NCBI RefSeq assembly: GCF_001667735.1
Contig: NZ_LZJN01000098.1
Span: 1 to 34,510, forward strand
From: Mycobacterium sp. E183
GTDB lineage: Bacteria; Actinomycetota; Actinomycetes; Mycobacteriales; Mycobacteriaceae
DNA: 34,510 nt
Direction: 5' to 3'
Notes under the pieces: generated by a model
Database searches by the model: none
Seen by the model: the letters and a program-made list of their open reading frames with translations, nothing else
What the model was told of the DNA's origin: nothing
Shown here: positions 24,928 through 33,679 of the stretch, in pieces
Layout: the number at the start of each line of letters is the position of its first letter
Position numbering within the stretch: the first letter of the stretch is position 1
Position numbers and translations under genes: made by a program

Positions 24928-26477
24928 GCGCACCCACCGCTACTGCCGGCGCGGCCGCAACTGCGGGGCCCGCCGGCACCACCGCGCCCGCCAAGCCCGC
25001 CACCACCCGGGTGACGATCCTTACCGGGCGGCGGATGACCGACGTCGTCCTGCCGTCGTCCGCGCCGATCGAGGCGTATATCGATGACACGGTCGCGGTT
25101 CTGGCCGAACTTCTCGAAGACACTCCGGCCGATGTCTTGGCCGGTTTCGACTTCTCGGCCCAGGGCGCTTGGACTTTCGCCCGACCGGGCGCCCCGCCCC
25201 TGAAGCCCGACAAGTCGCTGGACGACGCCGTCGTGGTCGACGGATCGCTGCTGACGCTGGTGTCGGTGAGCCGCACCGAGCGGTACCGGCCGCTGGTCGA
25301 GGACGTCATCGACGCGATCGCCGTGCTGGACGAATCGGCGGAGTTCGACCGCCCCGCCGTGAATCGGTTCATCGGCGTGGCGCTTCCCGTCGTCACGGTG
25401 GCGATCGCCGCGATCGCGGCACTGGCCTGGTGGAACACCGGGCGCCACCTGTGGTGGTCACTCGCGTTGGGCATCGCCGGGCTGTTGGCCCTGACGGGCA
25501 GCTGGGTGGCCAACAGGTTCTACAAGAATGTGAGCCTGTCGGAGAGCCTGCTGGCGACGGCGGCTCCCCTGATCACCGTCGCTGTGGCGCTGGCCATTCC
25601 GGCGCCCCGTGAAGCGGCCCCGCTGGGGGCACCACAGCTCGCCGGTGCGGCGGCGGTGGTGCTGTTCTTGACACTGTTGACCCGCGGCGGCCCACGCCGT
25701 CGTTCCGAGATCGCGTCGTTCGTCGCCGTCACCTCCATTGCCGTGACCGCCGCCGCCGTCGCCTTCGGTTATGGCTGGCAGCATTGGGTGCCGGCCGGTG
25801 CCATCGTGTTCGGGCTCTTCACCGTCACCAATGCGGCCAAGCTGACCGTCGCGGTCGCCCGGATCGCGCTTCCGCCGATCCCCGCGCCCGGCGAGGCCGT
25901 CGAGCACGACGAGCTGCTCGAACCCGTTGCGGGCCAAGAGCTCAGCGACGACAAAGAGGCGAGGACGTGGCATGCCATCATCGCCTCGGTACCGAGCTCG
26001 GCCGCACGCCTCACCGAACGCAGCGCGCTTGCCAAACGACTGCTGATCGGATTCGTCACGGCCGGGACTTTGGTGCTGGCGGTCGGTGTCGTCGCGATCG
26101 TCGTGCGCGGACACTTCTTCGTGCACAGCCTGGTCGTCGCCGGTTTGGTCACCGCCGCATGCGGATTCAGGTCACGCCTGTACGCGGAACGCTGGTGCGC
26201 GTGGGCGCTGCTGGCGGCGACCGTCGCCATTCCGATCGGGGTGACCGCCCGGTTGAGCCTCTGGTATCCAAACACCGCATGGCTTTTCCTGACCATCCTT
26301 TCGGCCACGAGCGTGGTCGCGCTCGCGGTCGTCGGTGCGACCGTGGGGATCCGCCGGATCTCACCGGTCATGAAGCGCGTCCTGGAACTGCTCGACGGGG
26401 TTTTGGTCGCCGCCATCCTGCCAATGCTGTTGTGGATAACGGGCGTCTACGACATCGTCCGCAACATCCAATTCTGA
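24924..26477 (+). CDS. eccD1: EccD1, polytopic channel component of ESX-1
   Basis: The 517-residue protein has an N-terminal ubiquitin-like domain (about 25-110, TTRVTILTGRRMTDVVLPSS...) and then about eleven membrane helices. EccD dimers line the membrane vestibule of ESX complexes. The start is TTG 24924, whose bases overlap the espI TGA; MSAP at this position matches the M. tuberculosis EccD1 start (about 511 aa). The translated end LWITGVYDIVRNIQF is the typical EccD1 terminus. Confidence 0.95.
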   Translation: MSAPTATAGAAATAGPAGTTAPAKPATTRVTILTGRRMTDVVLPSSAPIEAYIDDTVAVLAELLEDTPADVLAGFDFSAQGAWTFARPGAPPLKPDKSLDDAVVVDGSLLTLVSVSRTERYRPLVEDVIDAIAVLDESAEFDRPAVNRFIGVALPVVTVAIAAIAALAWWNTGRHLWWSLALGIAGLLALTGSWVANRFYKNVSLSESLLATAAPLITVAVALAIPAPREAAPLGAPQLAGAAAVVLFLTLLTRGGPRRRSEIASFVAVTSIAVTAAAVAFGYGWQHWVPAGAIVFGLFTVTNAAKLTVAVARIALPPIPAPGEAVEHDELLEPVAGQELSDDKEARTWHAIIASVPSSAARLTERSALAKRLLIGFVTAGTLVLAVGVVAIVVRGHFFVHSLVVAGLVTAACGFRSRLYAERWCAWALLAATVAIPIGVTARLSLWYPNTAWLFLTILSATSVVALAVVGATVGIRRISPVMKRVLELLDGVLVAAILPMLLWITGVYDIVRNIQF

Positions 26478-26563
26478 CGAGGCGGGTAGAAATTGCCGCG
26501 GTTCGAGCGGCGGCAGGTTGGGTAAGATTCTCGTAATCGCAAGTGGGCAGAGGAGATCGACTG

Positions 26564-27271
26564 ATGATCGAGCCATTGGTCGTCGAACCGTCCCGCTTGG
26601 AGAACGCGGGAAACACGCTGCAACAATTGCCATTTCCCACGCCGCCGGCGCCCATCGTGGCGCCGGGCACGGATGCCGTCTCGGCGGCCATCAATGCGAC
26701 ATTGCCGATCATCGAATCACCGGTGACCGACGGGTTGCCTGCGGTCAAAGCCGCACTGACCAAGACGGGATCGAGCATCGCCGCCGCGGCCGCGATGTAT
26801 GCCGACACCGACGAGCGGCTCGGAGACCACCTGACCCAGGTTCAGTTCCTCCCATCCGCGAAAGAACCTGCGAGCGGTTCACCCGGAGTCAAACCCGAGG
26901 CGGACAAGCCGAACGATGGCGACGAGCCCAGCCCCGCCAAGCCGTCCCCGCAGCCCGGTAGTCCGGTGCCTCAGCCCGGTGAACTGGCCGGCGCAACGGG
27001 CCCATTGGGTTCCGTGATGCAGGGCATGCAGGGCGCGATGGGGAGCCTGCAAGGCATGCAGGGGGCCGGGTCCGCTCCCGCGCAACTCGCCGACAGCAAT
27101 AAGAAGGACCAGGCTCCCACCGACGAGGACCGCCGGGCCGACGAAGAAGACGGGCGGCCAGATGCGCAATCCGACGGTGCCGCGCCCGGCGCGGAGACCG
27201 CCGAAAAGGTTCCGGCCGAGCCCATCTCGCCGGCCGGCCCGCAGGCTGCGCCGTCGGGTGTCACACTCTGA
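26564..27271 (+). CDS. espJ: EspJ, ESX-1 secretion-associated protein
   Basis: The 235-residue protein starts MIEPLVVEPSRLENAGNTLQ and has an EspJ-like N-terminal helical part. The pattern TDxVxAAINxTxPxIESxVxDGLPxVKAALT is shared with Rv3878. A Y79ADTD83 secretion-signal-like motif follows, then a Pro/Gln/acidic tail. M. tuberculosis EspJ is about 280 aa; the tail is shorter here. ATG 26564 has AGAGGAGATC upstream; a longer in-frame start at 26543 adds only seven residues and covers that site. It follows eccD1 by 86 bp in the canonical order. Its function in secretion is not well defined. It faces the convergent tetR gene. Confidence 0.88.
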   Translation: MIEPLVVEPSRLENAGNTLQQLPFPTPPAPIVAPGTDAVSAAINATLPIIESPVTDGLPAVKAALTKTGSSIAAAAAMYADTDERLGDHLTQVQFLPSAKEPASGSPGVKPEADKPNDGDEPSPAKPSPQPGSPVPQPGELAGATGPLGSVMQGMQGAMGSLQGMQGAGSAPAQLADSNKKDQAPTDEDRRADEEDGRPDAQSDGAAPGAETAEKVPAEPISPAGPQAAPSGVTL

Positions 27272-27300
27272 GCGGTTGAGGGCAACGCACACACCGCGCC

Positions 27301-27873
27301 TCAACGCGGCCGGGCAAGCCTTGCGGATTCGGCGGCGATGGACCGCTCCAGCTCGTCTTCGCCGAACTCGCGTAGTCCCGTTGCCGCGCGCAGGAACGGC
27401 TCGAACATCTGCCAGCCGATGAGCAACGCGCCCGCGTGTGCCGCCGCGCGCCGTGCCGCCTCGTCGCTGCAATGCCCCGGCCTGATGTCGTCGAGCAGCC
27501 TGGCTGCCGCCGGGAAGCTGGTCTGCAGTCGGCCTGCCTGATACCCGTCCAGGAGCGCCCGCGCGATCACCCGTAACTGACGGCGCCCGGCAGCCTCGAC
27601 GTCTGCCGCCGGTGCGCCGCGCTCGATCAGCGTGGCCAGCTGGGCCGCCAGCTGATCGAGTACTGCCGCGACCAGCCTCTCCTTGGTGCCGAAATGACGG
27701 AACACCAGGCCGTGGTTGACCCGCGCCGCAGTGGCGACATCGCGGATCGACGTGGCGGCCGGCCCACGTTCGGCGAACAACTGGCTCGCGCTGTCCAGGA
27801 TCGCCGCGACCACCTCGTCGCGCCCCGTGGGGCAAACCACCTGGTCCGATGGGCTTGTGCCGTCTGTAGTCAT
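27301..27873 (-). CDS. TetR/AcrR family repressor, divergent from a second EspB gene
   Basis: The 190-residue protein has an N-terminal TetR helix-turn-helix (about 20-65: ILDSASQLFAERGPAATSIRDVA then VNHGLVFRHFGTKERLV) and an all-helical ligand-binding domain with no recognised specificity. It is inserted between espJ and the EspB-like gene; the M. tuberculosis locus that I know has no regulator here. Two identical palindromes lie in the 69-bp spacer with the EspB-like gene, and the first covers its own start codon, so autorepression and control of the neighbour are likely. It ends 29 bp from the espJ stop. Confidence 0.88.
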   Translation of the reverse strand: MTTDGTSPSDQVVCPTGRDEVVAAILDSASQLFAERGPAATSIRDVATAARVNHGLVFRHFGTKERLVAAVLDQLAAQLATLIERGAPAADVEAAGRRQLRVIARALLDGYQAGRLQTSFPAAARLLDDIRPGHCSDEAARRAAAHAGALLIGWQMFEPFLRAATGLREFGEDELERSIAAESARLARPR

Positions 27874-27882
27874 ATGACTACA
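27865..27882. promoter_or_regulatory. TetR operator 1: TGTAGTC-N4-GACTACA over the tetR start
   Basis: A perfect 18-bp palindrome (TGTAGTCATATGACTACA) covers the tetR ATG (complement at 27871-27873). The same arms and spacer recur at 27898-27917. Binding would block the tetR start region directly. The function is inferred from palindrome and position. Confidence 0.7.
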
Positions 27883-27896
27883 CTACCGGAGAATGC

Positions 27897-27918
27897 ACTG
27901 TAGTCGACTGACTACAGT
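27897..27918. promoter_or_regulatory. TetR operator 2: ACTGTAGTC-N4-GACTACAGT
   Basis: Nine-base arms (27897-27905, 27910-27918) flank GACT. The core TGTAGTC-N4-GACTACA matches operator 1, with a centre-to-centre distance of 34 bp. It lies 24 bases before the EspB-like ATG and probably overlaps its promoter. Confidence 0.7.
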
Positions 27919-27942
27919 CCTCGACCAAGGAGATGATCCGCG

Positions 27943-29370
27943 ATGACGCAGACGCTGACCCAACCGCAGACGCTGAGTGTGGAGTACCAGGAGCTGATGG
28001 CCAGGGCCGACGAGGTGGAGGCCGCGATCCCGGGTCAGCCCGCCGACAACGCTGAAGCGCCCTGCGCCCTGGCCATGGTCACCGCCGCCGTCGCGCAACT
28101 TGCGTTGTCCGCCGACAATATGCGGCTCTACCTGGGGGTCGGCGTACGCGAGCGCGGCCGCCTCGCGGAGTCGCTACGCAACGCCGCGAAGGCCTACGAG
28201 GAGGTCGACGAGAACTCGCAAGAGGCCATCGACGACGGCACGTCGGTGCAGGCCGCGGCGCCCGGCGTCACCGGCGAAGATCCCGATCCGGTGGCACTCG
28301 GCGACACGAAAAAGGTTGGGGCTTCGTCGATTGAGCCGACGCCGTACTACCCGGTCCGGCAGGCCGCCGAGGAGATCGCCGAACTCGATCAGGGCGTCTC
28401 ACTCGACCTGTTCGCGCGAACGTGGGCCGATCACCAGCGGACACTGCTGGAGGCCCGCTATCGTTTCCGGCCGTTCGTCGAATGGTACGGCGACGCCACA
28501 TACGCCGTTGAAGACAACTTCGATTCGCATCGGTCATGGCTCGACCAGATGGCGGCGTTGTCCGGCACGATGGTCAGCCAGGCGCAAGGCGTCGTGTCGA
28601 CGCACCGTTGGGCCGTCACGGAACATCCCACCGTCGCGCAGCTGAAAGAGCTCGACGACGCGTGGGTGTACTTCCAAGGCCATCTGCCGGCAGAACATTG
28701 GAAAGGCAGCGTCAAGCCCGCGTTGGAAGAGGAATACGCGCGGCTGCAGAAGAAGTCGGAGGAGGTCCTGGCGGAATACCAGAGGAGGGCGGCGCTGCCG
28801 TTGGCGCCTATCAATCCGCCCAAGCCCCCCGCCGCCTACTACGTCGCCCCGCCCCCCGAGCCCGGCTCGTACGAGACGGATCCCGACACCCCATACGACG
28901 AGTTGCCGTACGGCGACGAGTACCTGAACACCCCCACCGGCATGCCGAGTGCGCCGTTCACCGGTACGCCGGCGATGCCCACCGACCCGACCGGGGCGGG
29001 CGCTTGGAGGGGGGCGCCCGCCCCGTCGAAGGGCCCGGGGCTGAAGCCGGCCGGGCTGGGCGGCGGCGGGACCGGTGTGCCGTCGATGCCGTTGCAACCC
29101 GCGGTAGACGCCGAAGCGCCGCCACGGTCCACCGGGGCGGCGGCCGGGTCCTCGGGTCCTGGCCGCGGGATCCCAAGCGGCGGTGGCGGATTGGGCGGCG
29201 GCATGGGCGGGGCGCCGATGGGCGCCCCCGGTGCGCAGGGGCAACCGAACGGCAAGGGCAAGCGTCCGCAATCCGACGAGGAGGCGATCTACACCGAGCG
29301 GCGGCCGTGGACCGAGGGCGTGATCGGCCGGCGGCGCAGGGAGGTCGCGGAGGCAAAGGACGCCCGGTGA
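27943..29370 (+). CDS. EspB-like secreted protein, second copy, under apparent TetR control
   Basis: The 475-residue protein has the complete EspB layout. An N-terminal PE/PPE-like helical domain (about 10-290) carries LSADNMRLYL, SLRNAAKAY and the secretion signal Y85EEVD89, and a WxG turn at W181-Y-G183. It then has a Pro/Gly-rich low-complexity tail and the conserved C-terminal end IYTERRPWTEGVIGRRRR. EspB is secreted by ESX-1, forms heptamer rings and binds phospholipids; MycP1 cleaves its tail. The canonical espB lies at 32189-33679 on the other strand, so this is a paralog. ATG 27943 has AAGGAGAT at 27927-27934. It ends facing espK across a strong hairpin. Confidence 0.92.
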   Translation: MTQTLTQPQTLSVEYQELMARADEVEAAIPGQPADNAEAPCALAMVTAAVAQLALSADNMRLYLGVGVRERGRLAESLRNAAKAYEEVDENSQEAIDDGTSVQAAAPGVTGEDPDPVALGDTKKVGASSIEPTPYYPVRQAAEEIAELDQGVSLDLFARTWADHQRTLLEARYRFRPFVEWYGDATYAVEDNFDSHRSWLDQMAALSGTMVSQAQGVVSTHRWAVTEHPTVAQLKELDDAWVYFQGHLPAEHWKGSVKPALEEEYARLQKKSEEVLAEYQRRAALPLAPINPPKPPAAYYVAPPPEPGSYETDPDTPYDELPYGDEYLNTPTGMPSAPFTGTPAMPTDPTGAGAWRGAPAPSKGPGLKPAGLGGGGTGVPSMPLQPAVDAEAPPRSTGAAAGSSGPGRGIPSGGGGLGGGMGGAPMGAPGAQGQPNGKGKRPQSDEEAIYTERRPWTEGVIGRRRREVAEAKDAR

Positions 29371-29384
29371 TCGGCTGACGCCCC

Positions 29385-29456
29385 GACGAAGGCGGGCCTT
29401 CTCCGCTCCCGGCCGAGGGGTGCCGGGAATGTTGGACCAAGGCCCGCTTCTTCGTC
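29385..29456. terminator. Two-sided terminator between the EspB-like gene and espK
   Basis: A long imperfect inverted repeat has a left arm 29385-29400 (GACGAAGGCGGGCCTT) and a right arm 29439-29456, with a 2-base bulge. It encloses a second hairpin CCCGGC (29408-29413) and GCCGGG (29422-29427). It lies between convergent stops, so it probably ends transcription from both sides. Confidence 0.65.
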
Positions 29457-29479
29457 CGAGCGAGGGGTCGCCGACCGAC

Positions 29480-31663
29480 TCACGATGCGTCGGAGAGCGC
29501 CGCCGACAACAACCCGGTCAGGTGCTTCCAGTACAACCAATCGGCGACCGCGGCTCGCTGGGCCACGGGATCGGCCGCGGTGTGCGCCTGTGCGACCAGC
29601 ACCTCCTGGGCGTGCTCGGCGTAACGATGGAAGGCCCGCAGGTGCGCGGCCTGCCGCCCGGGGGAGCGGCTGGCCAGCGGCTTCATCACGTCGAACCACA
29701 GCATCGGCCGCTGGTCGACGGGCGGAGCGGGATCCTCGGCCGATTTCGGCACCTGCGCCAGCATCTCCTGCAGGCTGATCTTGCCTTCGGCCAGCGAGGC
29801 GGCGAGGTGAGCTGCGGCGTCGGAGTCCATCAGTTCGTCAGGGGCCCGCTGGCTGTCTGCCGACGGGGTCGCATCGGCGGGCGCCGGCGGCAACAGGTTG
29901 ACCAGCCGGACGTCCGTGGTGGCGGCCAGCCGGTCGGCCGCCTCCGGGTCCACGACGGCCAGCCGGGATAGACCGACCATGTCGCCGTTGTCCGGGATGT
30001 CGTCGGGCTTCAGCAGGACCTTCGCGGCACCGGGATCCGAATTGGCCAGCTGCTCCTCGGTCGCGATCACCGCGCGCAGCTTCTGGTCGTGGTGCTGCGC
30101 CCAACCCTGAACGGCCATCACCGGGTAGGTGGCCCAGCGCGCCCGTTCCGCGGCGGGAATGGCGTCGTCGGCGCTGGCCATCTGCACCTGTTCGGGTAAT
30201 TGCACCCCGTCGGGGATGTAGGCGAGCCCGTAGCTGTTGGCCACCACGATCTGCCCGTCGGTGGTCACCGCCGTCACCCAAAAGAATCCGAGTTCGCCGG
30301 CACCGTTGGCGCCGGGTGCGTTCAGGGCCGCCGCAATGCGCCGCGCCAATCGCAGCGGATCGGCCTGGCGGCGCGCCGCGTCGGCGGTGGCTGCGTCCGC
30401 GATGGCGTCGCGTTCGGCGCGCGCCTTCGAAACCGGGATGATTGGTGTCACGACAACGGCATCCGCCGCGTCGCTCCGCTCGGTCGATGCCGGGTCGCCG
30501 GCGGACGCGGCGGGTCGGGCCGGCGCCGGCCGATTGCCGGCGGCCGCGGGTCGCGTGCTGGCCGAACCGGTTGGCGGCTTCTGCGCCGCCGAAGCACCTG
30601 CGCCCGCCCCGGCGCCGCCACCGCGCGATCCGCCGCCCGAGGCGCCCGGCAGTCCGGCCGGCATGCCGGCCCCGCCGACGGGCGCGGCCGTCGCCGACTC
30701 TTCCGTCCGGGGCGCGACCGACGGCGACATCAGCGACGCCGGCGTCATGCCCTTGCCGCGTCCGCCCGCGCCGAGCGGTTCCGCCGACGCCGCCGGGCTC
30801 AGCGGCGCCGCGGGAGCCGACGGCGGTGCCGGTACACCGCCGGGACCGCCCGGGCCGCCAGGCACGGCGGGGCCACCCCCGCCGGGTTTGACGGCCGGTG
30901 GGGCGGGCACCTGCCCGGGAACGGTCGGCATTCCGGGCGGGGGCTGCGCGCCTGGCCCCGGTGTGGGCATTGCCGAAGGTGGCATCGCGGGGGGCGCCAG
31001 CGGGGGCGCCGCCGGCGGTGGCGTCACCGGCGCCGGTGGCGCGGGGCCGGGCCGCGGACCGTCTTCCTCGACGGGCGGCGCCGGCGATGATGGACCGTCC
31101 GGCAGCGTGACCGGCGGCGGCGTCTTCTGATCGAGCAAGTCCCGCAGCGCATTGTGGGGCGGCTTCCACGCCTTGCTCGCCACGATCCGCTCGGCGGTGC
31201 CGGTGACCACGCTGAGGTTCGCCCCGTAGGCGGTGCTGAGCACCGAGTTGATCGCGGTGGTCCGCTCGGCGGCGTCCAGGGTGGAGTCGTTCTCGAGGGC
31301 GCGGATTTCCGTCTGCGCGGCCTCGACGATGTCACTGACATCCCATTTGGCCTGGGTGACCGAATCGGCGACATACCGCTGCCAGGTGATGACCGTCGCC
31401 AGGCCGTTCTGCAGCTTCTTGAGCTCATCGATGTTGGTGCCGAGCTCGCTCTTGGCCGCGGCGGCGGCACCGCCGGACCAGAATCCTCCGTCGAAGATGT
31501 CGCTCTGCTCGTGCTGGCAGGTCTCCAACACCGCGGTGACCTGCCGCAGCACCTCGGTGTACTGCTGCGCCCGGTCGTAGTAGTTGTCCTCGTCCACCTC
31601 GGGCCAGGCGTCCGGGGTGAGCATCTGCGCGGCATACTCGCTGACCGGCTTCGCGACGCCCAT
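29480..31663 (-). CDS. espK: EspK, ESX-1 secretion-associated protein
   Basis: The 727-residue protein is nearly the length of M. tuberculosis EspK (about 729 aa). A WXG100-like helical N-terminus has FWSGGA (W62-S-G64), then a long Pro/Ala/Gly-rich middle (about 185-385). The C-terminal globular domain begins around residue 430 (ARRIAAALNAPG, FFWVTAVTTDGQIVVANSYGLAYIPDG). In M. marinum EspK is secreted and interacts with EspB; in M. tuberculosis it is dispensable for EsxA export. The ATG complement is at 31661-31663, with AGGAG upstream. It is transcribed with or near espL and espB, 168 bp downstream of espL. Confidence 0.93.
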   Translation of the reverse strand: MGVAKPVSEYAAQMLTPDAWPEVDEDNYYDRAQQYTEVLRQVTAVLETCQHEQSDIFDGGFWSGGAAAAAKSELGTNIDELKKLQNGLATVITWQRYVADSVTQAKWDVSDIVEAAQTEIRALENDSTLDAAERTTAINSVLSTAYGANLSVVTGTAERIVASKAWKPPHNALRDLLDQKTPPPVTLPDGPSSPAPPVEEDGPRPGPAPPAPVTPPPAAPPLAPPAMPPSAMPTPGPGAQPPPGMPTVPGQVPAPPAVKPGGGGPAVPGGPGGPGGVPAPPSAPAAPLSPAASAEPLGAGGRGKGMTPASLMSPSVAPRTEESATAAPVGGAGMPAGLPGASGGGSRGGGAGAGAGASAAQKPPTGSASTRPAAAGNRPAPARPAASAGDPASTERSDAADAVVVTPIIPVSKARAERDAIADAATADAARRQADPLRLARRIAAALNAPGANGAGELGFFWVTAVTTDGQIVVANSYGLAYIPDGVQLPEQVQMASADDAIPAAERARWATYPVMAVQGWAQHHDQKLRAVIATEEQLANSDPGAAKVLLKPDDIPDNGDMVGLSRLAVVDPEAADRLAATTDVRLVNLLPPAPADATPSADSQRAPDELMDSDAAAHLAASLAEGKISLQEMLAQVPKSAEDPAPPVDQRPMLWFDVMKPLASRSPGRQAAHLRAFHRYAEHAQEVLVAQAHTAADPVAQRAAVADWLYWKHLTGLLSAALSDAS

Positions 31664-31831
31664 CGCCTACTCCTGCGCCGGCGGCATGCGCCAACGCGTC
31701 GGCCGCTGGAGGGTACCGGACATCATGGTTAGTAAGCGTAATCGAGGTTCAGCCAAGCCAACTGCGCCAAATTGAGCGTGGGTCCCCGCCGGTCCGGAGC
31801 ATTCAAACCCCTGTCCGGCACCGGGTTTCGC

Positions 31832-32179
31832 TCAGGTTAAGCCGAGGGTCCCTTTGAGCGAACCGGCGATGCCGGCGACCAACTCGATGAGCCGGTCCTC
31901 CTCGGCGTCGATCGCGGCGGTCGCGACGGCCCGCGCGTTGCCGATCGCCTCGTTGACGCGCTCCCCGACCGTTTCGGCTCCCAGGCGCAGCAGGCCGTCC
32001 TCGATGTGGAGACCGGTCAAGCAGAGTCGGGCATTGAGGGTTGCCTCGACGGTCTTCGATTCGTCTGTGGCCGTGAACGTTTCGGTATTCGTTCGGTGCT
32101 GCTGGTCCTCCAACGCCGACTGGAACAGCTGCGCCTGCCGCAGCGCCTCTGCCACCTGGGGGTGCATCTCCACGGTCAT
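31832..32179 (-). CDS. espL: EspL, YbaB/EbfC-like ESX-1 associated protein
   Basis: The 115-residue protein has the length of Rv3880c. Its YbaB-like fold is suggested by helix-strand-strand-strand-helix: TVEMHPQVAEALRQAQLFQ, then FTATDESKTVEATLNARL, GLHIEDGLLRLGAETVGERVNEAI. YbaB proteins bind DNA. EspL in M. marinum and M. tuberculosis is needed for stable EspE, EspF and EspH levels or for virulence gene control, and it interacts with EspD. It lies 9 bases after the espB stop on the same strand, so they form an operon. Confidence 0.93.
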   Translation of the reverse strand: MTVEMHPQVAEALRQAQLFQSALEDQQHRTNTETFTATDESKTVEATLNARLCLTGLHIEDGLLRLGAETVGERVNEAIGNARAVATAAIDAEEDRLIELVAGIAGSLKGTLGLT

Positions 32180-32188
32180 TTGGGATCC

Positions 32189-33679
32189 TTACTTCTCGGG
32201 TGCTGTCTTGCGCGGGCGGTTCCCGATGACGCCCTCGGTCCATGCGCGTTCCTCGGTGTAGAGCGACTCGTCGTCCGATTGCACGCGTTTGCCCTTGCCC
32301 TGGTTTTGGTTCTGGCCGGGCCCGCCCATCGGCGCCATCCCGCCGCCCATGCCGCCACCGGCGGCGCCGCCAACGCCCGGCATTCCGCGGCCCGGGCCCG
32401 CGCCACCGGGTGCCGCACCGGCGGGCCGGGACGCCGCCTCGGAATCCACCGCGGGCTGCAATGGCATCGACGGCACACCGGCCCCGCCGCCGCCCAACCC
32501 GGCCGGTTTGACCCCGCCTCCCCCGGGCAGACCCGGCTTGCCCTTCAACGCATCTTTCATGGCGGCGTCCATGGCCGGCTGGTCCGCCGCCCCCGGCATG
32601 CCGCCGCCCGGCATCGGCGGCACCATGGGCGTCATGGGGGTGGCGGGCGCCCCGGTTCCGTCGCCGGTGGGCCAACCGCCCGGAATGGTCGGATCGATCG
32701 TTCCGTCGCCCGGCGCATTCGGGTCGGGGGGCGCCGAAATGCGGGTGGCGGCGGGCGGAGCCTTGGGATTCACCGGCGGCAGCGGCAGCGACGCGTTCGC
32801 GATGTACATGTTGAGCGACGTCTCCGATTTCTGCTGCAGGCTTTCATACCAGCTGACCGCCATGTACAGGTAATACGGATACGACGTCACATACCGCTGG
32901 TACCAGTAATCACATTGCGACACTTCGTAACTCGTGGGGTGTTCCGCCTCGACGGTCCACTTTCCGTCATAGTCATGCGTCTGACGATCGCCCATGACCC
33001 GAGCTTTCTTGTGGGCGTCGACGACTCTCAGGGCCTGGTTTCCGAGGCTGACGCACAATTGAGCCATCGAGTAGATCCACTGCCGTTGTGCCTCGAAATT
33101 CAACTCGACCGCTGCGCATGCCTCGCCCTCCCACGAGCTGAACGGCCGGAAACGGTAGGTCTCCTTCTGGAATTCTCGTTGGAAGTTGTCCCACTCCTTC
33201 GCGAACGCTTTGAAGGCGGTGCCCTGGTCGCCGGACTCGATGGCCGTCGCCGCCTGCCTGACCTCGTAGTAGGGGTACTCGAACGCCGGCGGTGGCGGTG
33301 GGGGCGGGGGCAGGTAGCCGCCGAAGTCCTCGTCCGGGTCGCAATTGGCCGTCATCCGGTCGCTTCCGTTGCCGACCCCCGATGCGGACGAACCGCCGTC
33401 GACGGCGTTGATGGCCTCGGCGCTGCCCTCGTCGACCTCTTCGTAGGCTTTGGCGGCGTTGCGGAGTGATTTCGCCAGCGCCCGCCACTCCCGCTCGCAC
33501 GCCCTGAGGTAAAGCCGCATCGAGTCGGCGGAAAGCGCGAGTTGGGTGGCGGCATCGTTGACAAAAGAGAGGGCACACGGGGCTGCGGGATTGGTGGCCG
33601 GGATGGCCGGCAGCGCCGCCTCGATCTCATTGGCCCGCGCCATGAGTTCTTCGTATTCGACCTTCAACGTCTGCGGCAT
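32189..33679 (-). CDS. espB: EspB, ESX-1 secreted lipid-binding protein
   Basis: The 496-residue protein is in the canonical espK-espL-espB order. The PE/PPE-like helical domain has LSADSMRLYL, the secretion signal Y79EEVD83 and WxG at W183-E-G185. An unusual Pro-run (PPPPPPPP) lies at about residues 124-131. The Gly/Pro tail ends in LYTEERAWTEGVIGNRPR. M. tuberculosis EspB is 460 aa; the extra length is in the mid-domain and tail. The RBS AAGGAGAG lies before the ATG (complement 33677-33679). The tail stretch that includes KPAGLGGGG(T/A)GVPSMP is almost the same as in the copy at 27943. Confidence 0.93.
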   Translation of the reverse strand: MPQTLKVEYEELMARANEIEAALPAIPATNPAAPCALSFVNDAATQLALSADSMRLYLRACEREWRALAKSLRNAAKAYEEVDEGSAEAINAVDGGSSASGVGNGSDRMTANCDPDEDFGGYLPPPPPPPPAFEYPYYEVRQAATAIESGDQGTAFKAFAKEWDNFQREFQKETYRFRPFSSWEGEACAAVELNFEAQRQWIYSMAQLCVSLGNQALRVVDAHKKARVMGDRQTHDYDGKWTVEAEHPTSYEVSQCDYWYQRYVTSYPYYLYMAVSWYESLQQKSETSLNMYIANASLPLPPVNPKAPPAATRISAPPDPNAPGDGTIDPTIPGGWPTGDGTGAPATPMTPMVPPMPGGGMPGAADQPAMDAAMKDALKGKPGLPGGGGVKPAGLGGGGAGVPSMPLQPAVDSEAASRPAGAAPGGAGPGRGMPGVGGAAGGGMGGGMAPMGGPGQNQNQGKGKRVQSDDESLYTEERAWTEGVIGNRPRKTAPEK

